Positions 1 to 7,544 of a stretch of 44,432 nt of DNA are shown one piece after another; within the stretch, counting starts at the first letter, position 1, and every line of letters begins with the position of its first letter. Position numbers and translations under genes: made by a program. The notes beneath the pieces were generated by a model. The model was given only the letters and a program-made list of their open reading frames with translations, was not told the DNA's origin and ran no database searches. Source of the stretch: a virus; IMG/VR virus record IMGVR_UViG_3300047496_000163, positions 1 through 44,432 of that record. The stretch is one strand, 5' to 3'.

Positions 1-159
1 GGTCGGGGAGCGCGGGACCACGGCTCATCGACGCGCTGGCGACACCGCAGGCGCACGACGGGAAGGGGAAGGGGTTCGCGGATTTGAACCTGGCCAACCA
101 GGTTGGTGGGCGCCCGCACCCGGAGTTCCACTCTTGGCTCATGGGGCTGCCACCAACGT
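1..159. repeat. Left copy of 159-bp terminal direct repeat
   Basis: Bases 1-159 match bases 44274-44432 except at one position: C at 32 against T at 44305. The repeat lies inside the methyltransferase gene, whose frame continues across the joined ends, so it most simply reflects contig circularity (a circular or circularly permuted genome with headful packaging, as in P22). A true short terminal repeat cannot be excluded. The mismatch suggests a strain variant or a sequencing error. Confidence 0.95.
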
Positions 160-250
160 GGACCGATTGCGCTGCTCCGGCAATGCCGTCGTACCGGCAG
201 TGGTTGCGCTTGCATTCACAGAGCTATATTCGCGACTGGTCGGGAGCTGA
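2..250 (+). CDS. DNA cytosine-5 methyltransferase, C-terminal part (continues from 43717)
   Basis: This is the 3' part of the methyltransferase that starts at 43717; after removing one copy of the terminal repeat the joined ORF is 268 codons. In this frame the end reads like the Dcm-type C-terminus: a WWAPAPGVPLLAHG segment, then DRLRCSGNAVVP at about 161-196, which resembles motif X (GNAVVP). It stops at TGA 248-250. A second frame over the same bases (3-275) also carries methyltransferase-like motifs. The single mismatch between the repeat copies changes Arg to Cys in this frame. Confidence 0.75.
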   Translation, partial: VGERGTTAHRRAGDTAGARREGEGVRGFEPGQPGWWAPAPGVPLLAHGAATNVDRLRCSGNAVVPAVVALAFTELYSRLVGS

Positions 251-275
251 ACAGGTAGAGAGGATGCTGGGATAG
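3..275 (+). CDS. Overlapping alternative-frame ORF with MTase-like WLMG..WTD motif
   Basis: In the frame one base downstream of the methyltransferase frame there is an open reading frame that, joined through the terminal repeat, begins at ATG 44168 and would be 126 residues. It reads LPTPQASD, then RLIDALATPQAHDGKGKG, then HPEFHSWLMGLPPTWTD (about 120-168) and SYRQWLRLH. These are hallmarks of another class of phage cytosine-methyltransferase C-termini. The one mismatch between repeat copies is synonymous here (GAC/GAT). Whether it is translated, and whether by internal start or frameshift, is unknown; the putative start has only a weak Shine-Dalgarno (SD) sequence. Confidence 0.45.
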   Translation, partial: SGSAGPRLIDALATPQAHDGKGKGFADLNLANQVGGRPHPEFHSWLMGLPPTWTDCAAPAMPSYRQWLRLHSQSYIRDWSGAEQVERMLG

Positions 276-327
276 AGAAAAGCCCCACCGGCTGACGAAG
301 GCTGGCACGTCTCATACAGAGCCAGGC

Positions 328-361
328 AAAAGAAAAGGGGGCCGACGTTTCCGCCGACCCC
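328..361 (-). terminator. Intrinsic terminator of the late operon
   Basis: Read on the minus strand, GGGGTCGGC pairs with GTCGGCCCC as a 9-bp stem (two G-T pairs) around a GGAAAC loop, followed by TTTTCTTTT. It lies downstream of the EF-hand gene, the last gene of the leftward operon, and separates it from the converging methyltransferase gene. The remaining bases between 276 and 467 contain nothing else I can support. Confidence 0.75.
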
Positions 362-467
362 AGTTGACCCTCAATCTTGCGACTGATCGCTTTGCCCGGA
401 ACCTACCACCTCGTGATCGTTTCAGGTTTTATGCGCAGACTCACGGACGGAGCTTGCGCATTGACCT

Positions 468-761
468 CTACTTGGCTGACGGAAACGCAACGCTCTCAGC
501 GAAGGCCACCATCATCTCCGGGATAGACACGGCGCCGTCGTGGTCCTTGTCGAGCTCTGAGATGATACCCTGGACCCAGGCTTCTCGCGTCGCCCAATTG
601 CCGACACCAGCATCCTTGAGCAGTCCCCAAAGATCTTTCGGCCCCAACTTCGCGTTGCTGTCCAGGTCGTAATGCTTGAACGCGGCCAGGTAGTCGCCCA
701 AGAACTTGGTTTTCACCAGCTCCTGGACTTTCTGGATGACTTCTTTTTCTTGGGCGTCCAT
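468..761 (-). CDS. Two EF-hand calcium-binding protein
   Basis: A 97-residue, mostly helical, acidic protein. Residues 32-43 form an EF-hand loop with D32, D34, N36 and a final D43 instead of the usual Glu. Residues 71-82 form a canonical loop: D71, D73, D75, G76 and E82. The 28-residue spacing between loops matches a paired EF-hand (calmodulin-like) unit, so calcium binding is expected. There is no signal peptide or membrane segment. It is the last gene of the late operon, 3 bases after the holin-like gene and next to the lysozyme, so a role in lysis or virion stability is possible but is inference. EF-hand proteins are uncommon in phage genomes. Confidence 0.85.
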   Translation of the reverse strand: MDAQEKEVIQKVQELVKTKFLGDYLAAFKHYDLDSNAKLGPKDLWGLLKDAGVGNWATREAWVQGIISELDKDHDGAVSIPEMMVAFAESVAFPSAK

Positions 762-764
762 GGC

Positions 765-1277
765 TTACTTGGCGGGAGCGACCGCAGGAGCGCCGGTCAG
801 GGTCACGGGAGCCTTCGCGAGACGCGCGGCTAGCAGAGTCTCCTCCAGCTGGAGAAGTCCCAACGCGATGGCGCGCTTGACCGACAGAGGATCAGCGGCG
901 TAGTCGCCCGCGACCTGCGGCAACTCCGTCAGGAGCTGGAGCGCCGGGCCGACTACTTCGGTGGCCACCTGCTGAGGCTTTTCACCCGCCTGGATTTTCT
1001 TCAGCGCATCGTTGATGGCGTTGAAAAGGTCGGTGACCGGCTTGTCGAGGTCCATACAGACACTGGTTGCGTTCGGGTTCGTGGGCATAACAGTAGCTCC
1101 TTTGGTCTTGATTTTCGTTCGGAAACGCTGCAGCAAGTTCCATATTAGCTGCGGGATCGACCCCGCGTCCACCGGCTTTTTGACGCCGAGCCAGATCTCG
1201 ATGACCTGCCAGAGCACGAGGCCGGCGGCGGTGACGTAGGGGTTGTTGAGGATCAGGTCTGGGATCAAGTCGCCCAC
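765..1277 (-). CDS. Holin-like membrane protein with nested second start
   Basis: 170 residues from a GTG that overlaps the end of the lysozyme gene by 13 bases. Residues about 12-33 form one hydrophobic segment (YVTAAGLVLWQVIEIWLG) followed by basic residues; the rest is soluble and helical with an Ala/Pro-rich tail. Its place beside the endolysin suggests a holin or lysis regulator, but I do not recognise a holin family. An internal ATG at 1088 has a much better SD (AAAGGAG, 8 bases upstream) than the GTG, so a 107-residue soluble product lacking the membrane segment is also likely. Confidence 0.6.
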   Translation of the reverse strand: MGDLIPDLILNNPYVTAAGLVLWQVIEIWLGVKKPVDAGSIPQLIWNLLQRFRTKIKTKGATVMPTNPNATSVCMDLDKPVTDLFNAINDALKKIQAGEKPQQVATEVVGPALQLLTELPQVAGDYAADPLSVKRAIALGLLQLEETLLAARLAKAPVTLTGAPAVAPAK

Positions 1278-1882
1278 ACTTTCTTAAGCCCCGCCAGGTC
1301 GCCGGCAAACCGACTGCGGTCGACCTTGCCCAATCCCGGCAGCGCATCCACGTCGTGCGCCGTTTCGCCGGCTACGTACTGCCAGAGCGTCCAGTTTTTC
1401 CAGCTTGGTGGAACGACGGGGGCATGAGCGGAGTAGCGAGCGATCCAGAGCGGACACTGGCAGAGCAATGCATCGCCGTGAGTGCCGGCGAAGTCTGAGA
1501 CTAGATCGCTCCCATAGATGTATGGAAGTCGACCAGTCACGCGTTGAATTTGCATCACGAATGCGCGAGCTTGCTGCAGCGTCACTGTTGGGCCGTCTGG
1601 GTTGCGCTCCAAGTCCAGCGCAATGAAGGTATCCTTGTCCGGATGCGCCGCCTGCAGAAAATGGTCTGCCTGCTGCACACCATCGGCGCCGGTCGCGAAG
1701 TGATACGCGCCCCACAAAAGGCCACGACTCGTCGCTGGAAGGCGGCGCAGCGGATACATCGGGTCCGTAAAGTGCAGCCCCTGGCTGGCCTTGTGGATGA
1801 CAGCGACGACGCCGCCTTTGACGGTTGCGTCCCAGCTGGTAACGTTGTCGTTGTGGTTGAGGTCTACGATTGTGTCGATCAC
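1265..1882 (-). CDS. Endolysin, GH25 family lysozyme (muramidase)
   Basis: 205 residues. It hydrolyses the peptidoglycan glycan backbone for host lysis. Family features in order are VDLNHND near the N-terminus (catalytic Asp of strand 1), VIHKASQG, GAYHF, the FIALDLE acidic pair (DxE), LWIARY and the late LWQY. The start is GTG 1882, preceded by AGGGGAG and overlapping the upstream stop as GTGA; the frame is open further upstream, but that sequence is the neighbour's coding region. The length fits a single catalytic domain with no cell-wall binding domain. No signal peptide is present, so export should depend on a holin. Confidence 0.9.
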   Translation of the reverse strand: MIDTIVDLNHNDNVTSWDATVKGGVVAVIHKASQGLHFTDPMYPLRRLPATSRGLLWGAYHFATGADGVQQADHFLQAAHPDKDTFIALDLERNPDGPTVTLQQARAFVMQIQRVTGRLPYIYGSDLVSDFAGTHGDALLCQCPLWIARYSAHAPVVPPSWKNWTLWQYVAGETAHDVDALPGLGKVDRSRFAGDLAGLKKVWAT

Positions 1883-2313
1883 GGCTTTCTCCCCTGTATG
1901 GTCTGAGTGGTCCACAATTGCTGGCGTACTGACCGAATCTCGTCTAGCGCCGTGTTGGCGACGACGATGCAGCAGATAGACGCGACGATAGCAAGAAACC
2001 CGCCGAGAACCCACCAAGCACCGGAGCCCTTGGTCTTCGTGTCTTCAAGCACCCGCAGGCGCTTCTCGAACTCCCCGGTGGTGGACACCAGAGCGGCGTG
2101 CCGGTTGTCGTCGTCGCGCTCATGCCTGACTTGGCGGTCCTTCAGATCCGCCTCGATCCGGTTGAGCGTCTCGATTATGCGGCGCTCTACACGCTCCAAC
2201 ATCTCAGCTATATCGTTCATTTCCAGCAGTGCGCTCCGGTGGTCTTCGAGTCCTGGCACGGGGTGCTCACCTCCGTTGGTAGGGGGTATGATAGCGCTGG
2301 TTCGTCGGTTCAT
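1879..2313 (-). CDS. Coiled-coil protein with one membrane helix, lysis block
   Basis: 144 residues. Residues 25-90 are highly charged and predicted helical or coiled-coil; residues about 99-121 form a strong membrane helix (AWWVLGGFLAIVASICCIVV), followed by a short basic tail. The start ATG overlaps the upstream stop as ATGA (2310-2313), and its own stop overlaps the lysozyme GTG. Position and topology suggest a holin or spanin-like lysis protein, but I recognise no named family. Confidence 0.65.
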   Translation of the reverse strand: MNRRTSAIIPPTNGGEHPVPGLEDHRSALLEMNDIAEMLERVERRIIETLNRIEADLKDRQVRHERDDDNRHAALVSTTGEFEKRLRVLEDTKTKGSGAWWVLGGFLAIVASICCIVVANTALDEIRSVRQQLWTTQTIQGRKP

Positions 2314-2606
2314 GGTTTCGGGAACTGCTTTTTGATCGCGGCTCGCGCAGCTTGCAGGTCAGCCACCACTTGCGTGTGGGCCTGCGACGGCTCCGCTTGA
2401 GCTTCCCACATGGCGACCGTCAATGCATCAGTTGTGATTCCGGCCGCGTCGTACGCTGCTCGGCGGAGGTCCTGATATGTTGGTGGCAGTGGAGCTGGCG
2501 GCGGCGCTGGCGGGTCGCACGGGACCCAGCCTTTGCCCGGAAGGCTGCACGAGGGCCAGTCTTTGTCTGGGAACTCTTTGTACTCACCGTTTCTCGTGAT
2601 CCACAT
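2310..2606 (-). CDS. Hypothetical protein, fibre-associated
   Basis: 98 residues if it starts at ATG 2606, preceded by GAGG five bases upstream and overlapping the end of the LamG gene's stop region; the frame is open for 12 more codons. The N-terminal part (MWITRNGEYKEFPDKDW) is followed by a Pro-rich linker (CDPPAPPPAPLPP) and a helical tail of about 55 residues. It may be a small fibre-associated or fibre-assembly protein, but no family is recognised. Confidence 0.55.
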   Translation of the reverse strand: MWITRNGEYKEFPDKDWPSCSLPGKGWVPCDPPAPPPAPLPPTYQDLRRAAYDAAGITTDALTVAMWEAQAEPSQAHTQVVADLQAARAAIKKQFPKP

Positions 2607-2613
2607 TTTGACC

Positions 2614-3342
2614 TCAGTTATTCGTGGGTTGCTGACGCCCACACCGAAACAGGTAGTTAACTTCGCCGCTCGTCATTGCGTGGTAGTAGCACTTAAAGTC
2701 GTCAATATCTCCAGACCAATATTGAACCGCGGCCGGATCATATCGCCCAAGAGTAGTATTGTTGGCATAAGTAACCACGCCGACCGTGCCGGTGACCGTA
2801 TCGTTTGAGTGTCCAACGCCATCCAGGTACACAGTACCCGTAGCGCTTCCATCCCACGTCGCTACTGCGTGATGCCACACGTTAGCGGTAATCGTAGCCG
2901 CAGATAGTGCAGCTCTGAGGTTTCCAGCGGTGTCCCCAAACTGCATATTGAGTTTATTCGCCGAAGACACCTGGAGCATAATTCCGGCGTTGGTAGTAGT
3001 AGTTTGGTTACAAAATATCTTTCGGAATGTGCTATCTACCGCAGTATCAAAAATCCAACAGCTGACGCTCCAAGCTTGAGAAGATGCAGGGCGAAATGTC
3101 GTTCCGAACGTTACATACTGGCTGGTGCCGTTGAAAGCCAGGCACTTACCCAGTACCCCGTTTGTCCAAGTGGCGCCCGTTATCGTGCCGTTCTGTGCAC
3201 CGGATGCAACCCTGTCGGTTACCGTCGTTCCGGACCCGTCCTCCATGGGCCAGTAGTGCTGTAAGTCAGCGAACCCAATTATCATCGTGGTTTGCGCCCG
3301 CAACGGAAGCCACAGAGCCAGAAGCAAAAGTAGATGTTTCAT
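2614..3342 (-). CDS. Secreted LamG/concanavalin-like domain protein
   Basis: 242 residues. The N-terminus (MKHLLLLLALWLPLRAQ) looks like a Sec signal peptide. The rest is a beta-rich LamG-like jelly-roll: HYWPMEDGSGTTVTD, CLAFNGTSQYV, WSVSCWIFD, WHHAVATWDG, GTVYLDGV and a final DIDDFKCYYHAMT stretch are typical of this fold, which usually binds glycans or proteins. It lies one base from the collagen-like fibre gene, so it is probably part of, or acts with, the host-binding fibre. A signal peptide on such a protein is unusual for a phage structural component. Confidence 0.8.
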   Translation of the reverse strand: MKHLLLLLALWLPLRAQTTMIIGFADLQHYWPMEDGSGTTVTDRVASGAQNGTITGATWTNGVLGKCLAFNGTSQYVTFGTTFRPASSQAWSVSCWIFDTAVDSTFRKIFCNQTTTTNAGIMLQVSSANKLNMQFGDTAGNLRAALSAATITANVWHHAVATWDGSATGTVYLDGVGHSNDTVTGTVGVVTYANNTTLGRYDPAAVQYWSGDIDDFKCYYHAMTSGEVNYLFRCGRQQPTNN

Positions 3343-3343
3343 T

Positions 3344-6300
3344 TTAGTTCTCCGTTATTGTGGCAGACACGAAGTTGGCGGTGCCGACAAGGGTGTCCGT
3401 CGCGCCGTCTCGCGATATCTTCACCATAAGCGTTGATGCGGCCACCAACTCCGTACCGGAAGGTGTCCAGGTGATATCGGTATCGTTCATCTGCAAAGTT
3501 GTGCCGGCCACGGTGGTAGTGGTGCTGTGGGCCGTGTTGTAGGCTGTGTCGATAACGGTACCAGCTGCTACCGATATCATTTGCGCTTTCCAAATAGCCG
3601 AGTTGGTTGTAGCGGTGGCGTACCACCGAACCCTCACTGTGATTGGGCCGCCAGCGTAGTATCGCGTGGCAGCGCCGGGGATCAACCACTGACTTGCGTC
3701 CGATACGCTGTCCAGGTAGGCCAGAATGCCATAATTCGTATTGGTGCCGGCAACGAGACTGAGGAGCGGCTCAAGCGTTGCGCCCACATTCTGGCAGGCG
3801 CCGGGCGACATTGTGACGGTGAACTTTGTGGCCGGGTTTGCGTATGTACCCGTCAGCGAACCGCCAGCCGCCCCTGTGGGGGTGCGTGCATCCGATAACC
3901 GTGAATCATTACCGACTACCACAGTGGTGCTGGTAGAGCCGACGGGGATCGCCGCAAAGGGGACATTCCCGAACGCTGGGGCTGACCCACCGATATAGAC
4001 TTGCGATGTAGTTCCAGCCGCTGCAGCCACGTAGGCCGACCCATTATCATAGATCGTCTTTCCAGCTCCAGAGGGCGTGGGGGGAAATCGGGCGTCGTTG
4101 CCTTGAGCGTTGAAGTTTGATCCACTCCCAAATGGCAGACGGCTACAGCCGATCTCTCGCCACCTAGACGAAGTGCCGTCATACTGGATGGTTATACCAG
4201 CCTGCGGTCCCAGCGTAAGAATCGAACCTCCACCCCCAAGCGAGAGCTCAAAACGGTTAGCGGCAGAGCTCGCGGTATCTTCGTCGGTCAGATTCAGATT
4301 CTGACTTGAGCTTATGTTGAGTATGGTGATGATGCGACCGGATGCGCCACCGGTGAGGCCGGTTATGTTGTGGCTGCCCGAGTTATCCGATAGTCGAAGT
4401 TGGCTCGCGGTGGAAAGGCCCGTGGGCGCGTAGTCGTTTGTGTTGGAGGAGATCTGAGTGGGGGATATCACGCCGTTCAGGGCAAACGCCGTTGAGCTTT
4501 GCGCAACCGTCGGATTTGGGTAGGAGCCGCCCAAATCACCGCCCGCAGACCCGCTGGGGGCCCCACCCGCCGCTGCTGCCCATACCGCATCGGTTCCGTT
4601 TGACGTCAGGACGAAAGTGTTGGAGCCCAGAGCTAATCGTCCATACCCACTAGCCCCACGGTAGGGAAGGTCACCCCTGGCATCACTTCCGAATGTCAAA
4701 CCCTTAACAGTTGGTCCTGGATAAGACCCGGCTAAATCACCCGAAGCCGAGCCCGCAGCCGCGGGGGCGGACCAAGCGCCAGTGCCGTTCATGAAATCGG
4801 TCGACACGTTGTCGAGCTTGAGCAAAAGTCCATGCGCGGATGTACTGGAGTTTAACGTTGTAATATCCGTAGTGGCTGCCAGGGTATCGAGCGCTATGGA
4901 GTCGCTTCCTCCGCTCTTATGCGAGGTGGCGTGGGCAGTGGGCGTTCTTGCGTTGGTCACCGAAGCGTCATTGCCCTGTAGCGCGGTGTTCGCAGCTGTG
5001 CCGAAAGCTACGCGGCTGGCTCCGATTTGACGCCAGAGTGAGCTCGTTCCGTCATACTGGAGCGCCATGGCCTGCTTGGCTGCGAGCGTGATGTTCGCGC
5101 CAAATCCGAAGCGGTTGGCTGCGGAGCTGCCGGCGTCGGAATCGCTCAAGACCAAGTCGAAAGAGCCGACGTTGAGGAGCGTAAGGATTCGACCCGCAGC
5201 GCCACCGGTAAGACCCGTCAGCGTCCGCGAGGCGTCCGTGCTGAGCCGGAGCTGGCTCGCAGTGGAAAGTCCCGTGGGCGCGTAGTCGTTTGTGTTCGCC
5301 GCGATCTGAGTGGGCGAGATTATGCCGTTGAGCGCGAACGCGATGCTTCCTTGGGCAACGGTAGGCGCCGGGTATGACCCCGAAAGGTCACCAGTTGCCG
5401 ATCCATTCGGGGCACGTGAGTTTGTGGTTGACGCGTCATTTCCCGCCAGCGCCTGTGTCGCCCCAGTTCCCAAGGTCCGCATCGACGGCGTTCCCGCGGT
5501 GCCGTCTTTGTTGGCAGAGGCCACCGATGCGTCGGTGATCGTGGCCGCGGTGATCATGGCGTTGGTGATGGTAGACCACTGCCTGGTGCCGCCAGAGGAG
5601 ACCTGCAACACTGTGGAGTTGGCGCCAACGGCCTCGCGTACCCAGTTGGAGCCGTTGAACTTCAAGCCATCGTTGGTAGCCTGCGAGGCGATAGAGAGAT
5701 CCGTCACGGCGTGGGTGTGATCAGAACGGGCAAAGCTTGCGGCTGTACCGGCTGCGTTGGTAGCGCCAACACTCGAAGCCGTTGCGGTTGTCAGCGCGTC
5801 CGATCCGCCAGGTAGGTGAGTTGACGCGTGCGCTGTCGGCGTCCTCGCGTTGGTCACCGACGCATCATTTCCTTGGAGCATCGTGTTGGCAGTCGTGCCG
5901 AAGTTTAGGCGCGTGATGCCGATAAGTCGCCAAAGGGAGCTAGTTCCGTCGTATTGGAGCGTCAACGCTTGTTTGGGTAGTAGCGTGATGCTGTATCCGC
6001 CAAGGTCAAAACGGTTCGAGGCTGACGAATTGGTATCGTTATCGGTAAACGTAAAATTACCGGTGCCGATGTTGTGTATCGTGATCAAGCGACCGGCCGC
6101 ACCACCGGTGAGGCCGGTTATGTTGAAAGGTCCGCTACTGGTTAGCCTAAGCTGACTTGCTGTTGAAAGGCTCGTCGGGGCGTAGTTATTGGTATTCGCT
6201 GCAATGGCCGTAGGGCTGATTACGCCATTGAGCGCGAACGCAGATGACGCTTGATTGACAACGTTCGAAGTGGCGGCCCCGCTAACATCTCCGGCCAAGT

Positions 6301-7042
6301 TCGCCATTACGATAGTTGCCGTGGTGCCAGACGTTGTCTCCGATAGCGGCGCGACGAAGTTCAAAGTTGACGCCGAGCTGGTAGTTCCGCCGGACGACTG
6401 GACGGCGATCGAGGATGACGCTCCCGATCCGGCAGGGCCTTGTGGCCCGAGTGGGCCAGTTGGACCGGTTGGACCCTGGAGACCGACGTTGCCAGACAGC
6501 GAGATATTCCAGCTCGACTTGGTGCCGGACCCGCCCGAAACATCCATTGTGACGATAAGGCTCGTTCCGGAATATGAGGTACAGAGACCCTCTTCGTAGT
6601 TCGTGCTGACGGAAGCATCCACAAAGCGGACGCGATCTCCAGCGATGTAGGCCAAACCACTCTGTGTGGTGAATGTTTGGCTCCCAGAGTTGGCAATGGT
6701 GTGGCTGGTCGTGCTCGTGGCGAAGTAGCCAGCACCGGCCGCTCCGTTGGATCCGTTCGTGCCATTGGTTCCAGCTGCGCCATTTGCGCCAGTGGGTCCG
6801 GTCGGACCTGTGGCGCCCGTTGCGCCAGTCGCACCCGTGGGACCGGTCGGACCTGGGGACCCGCCGCCACCGCCGGCCCCGGCGACGTAGGTATTTGTGC
6901 TGGCCTGGTAGGTCGGCACCTGTCCGTCCGAAGGCTTCGCAATGGTCTTGTCCAGGCGCACGCCGAGGAGGTTTGTTGTGACGTTCGCCCACTGAGCCAA
7001 TGCGGGCGAGCATATAAGCAGAAATAGAAGTACATGGCGCAT
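3344..7042 (-). CDS. Collagen-like tail fibre with triplicated module and signal peptide
   Basis: 1232 residues from ATG 7042, which shares its first base with the upstream stop; the frame is open six more codons to a TTG. The first 17 residues (MRHVLLFLLICSPALAQ) look like a Sec signal peptide. Then come a collagen-like stretch of G-P/A-T and G-A/T-N triplets (about 6729-6866), a second short G-X-Y run (about 6420-6485), and three copies of a module of roughly 140 residues containing FALNG.ISPT, SLSTASQLRL, LTGGAAGR, LQYDGTSSLWR and LQGNDAS (near 5815-6262, 4900-5350 and 4090-4500). SDHTHAVTD-type motifs occur between the modules. It is most likely the main receptor-binding fibre. Confidence 0.85.
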   Translation of the reverse strand: MRHVLLFLLICSPALAQWANVTTNLLGVRLDKTIAKPSDGQVPTYQASTNTYVAGAGGGGGSPGPTGPTGATGATGATGPTGPTGANGAAGTNGTNGSNGAAGAGYFATSTTSHTIANSGSQTFTTQSGLAYIAGDRVRFVDASVSTNYEEGLCTSYSGTSLIVTMDVSGGSGTKSSWNISLSGNVGLQGPTGPTGPLGPQGPAGSGASSSIAVQSSGGTTSSASTLNFVAPLSETTSGTTATIVMANLAGDVSGAATSNVVNQASSAFALNGVISPTAIAANTNNYAPTSLSTASQLRLTSSGPFNITGLTGGAAGRLITIHNIGTGNFTFTDNDTNSSASNRFDLGGYSITLLPKQALTLQYDGTSSLWRLIGITRLNFGTTANTMLQGNDASVTNARTPTAHASTHLPGGSDALTTATASSVGATNAAGTAASFARSDHTHAVTDLSIASQATNDGLKFNGSNWVREAVGANSTVLQVSSGGTRQWSTITNAMITAATITDASVASANKDGTAGTPSMRTLGTGATQALAGNDASTTNSRAPNGSATGDLSGSYPAPTVAQGSIAFALNGIISPTQIAANTNDYAPTGLSTASQLRLSTDASRTLTGLTGGAAGRILTLLNVGSFDLVLSDSDAGSSAANRFGFGANITLAAKQAMALQYDGTSSLWRQIGASRVAFGTAANTALQGNDASVTNARTPTAHATSHKSGGSDSIALDTLAATTDITTLNSSTSAHGLLLKLDNVSTDFMNGTGAWSAPAAAGSASGDLAGSYPGPTVKGLTFGSDARGDLPYRGASGYGRLALGSNTFVLTSNGTDAVWAAAAGGAPSGSAGGDLGGSYPNPTVAQSSTAFALNGVISPTQISSNTNDYAPTGLSTASQLRLSDNSGSHNITGLTGGASGRIITILNISSSQNLNLTDEDTASSAANRFELSLGGGGSILTLGPQAGITIQYDGTSSRWREIGCSRLPFGSGSNFNAQGNDARFPPTPSGAGKTIYDNGSAYVAAAAGTTSQVYIGGSAPAFGNVPFAAIPVGSTSTTVVVGNDSRLSDARTPTGAAGGSLTGTYANPATKFTVTMSPGACQNVGATLEPLLSLVAGTNTNYGILAYLDSVSDASQWLIPGAATRYYAGGPITVRVRWYATATTNSAIWKAQMISVAAGTVIDTAYNTAHSTTTTVAGTTLQMNDTDITWTPSGTELVAASTLMVKISRDGATDTLVGTANFVSATITEN

Positions 7043-7530
7043 TACTGGCTCAACTCCCAAGCGTCAACGATCGTCAGCGAGTTAGCGCCGCCCAGCTCCG
7101 TTATGCGCAACTCGTTACCCAAACACGCGGGAGAGAACAACGGGAACACATGCACCAGCGCGTCCGTGAATGTGTAAAGGTCGCCGCCGATCTCCGGCTT
7201 GGTGAATGTGATGGTCGATGGGGGGGCGGTGAATACGGCCCGGTCCAGAGTCACCAGAAGCTCAGCCTTGTAGTTCGGCGAGGTGCCGGAGCACTGAATC
7301 TGGATAGTTTGGCTCTGCGTTTTCTCCAATGCACGAAACGGAAGCAGCTGGACGTATACGCCATTCGGCGCAATGGTTTGAGCGTGGATTATATTCACCA
7401 CGTCCATATGCGTTATGTTGTTGTGGCCAGCCCACAACGACCGCGTAAGGAGCGCGCAGCCAACGGTGCAATAGAAAACAAACAGAAACGTAAAAGCTCT
7501 GCACGCTGCGCTGATAGTTTTTCTGTCCAT
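7042..7530 (-). CDS. Membrane-anchored or lipoprotein-like fibre-block protein
   Basis: 162 residues. The N-terminus is basic, then hydrophobic (FTFLFVFYCTVGCALL); TVGC could be a weak lipobox, otherwise it is a signal anchor. The rest looks beta-rich (QTIAPNGVYVQLLPF, ELLVTLDRAVF, STITFTKPEI). It lies between the collar fibre and the collagen-like fibre genes and shares its last base with the start of the latter. No family is recognised. A structural role in the tail-fibre complex is inferred from position only. Confidence 0.6.
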   Translation of the reverse strand: MDRKTISAACRAFTFLFVFYCTVGCALLTRSLWAGHNNITHMDVVNIIHAQTIAPNGVYVQLLPFRALEKTQSQTIQIQCSGTSPNYKAELLVTLDRAVFTAPPSTITFTKPEIGGDLYTFTDALVHVFPLFSPACLGNELRITELGGANSLTIVDAWELSQ

Positions 7531-7544
7531 TGTCGCCTGTCCCC

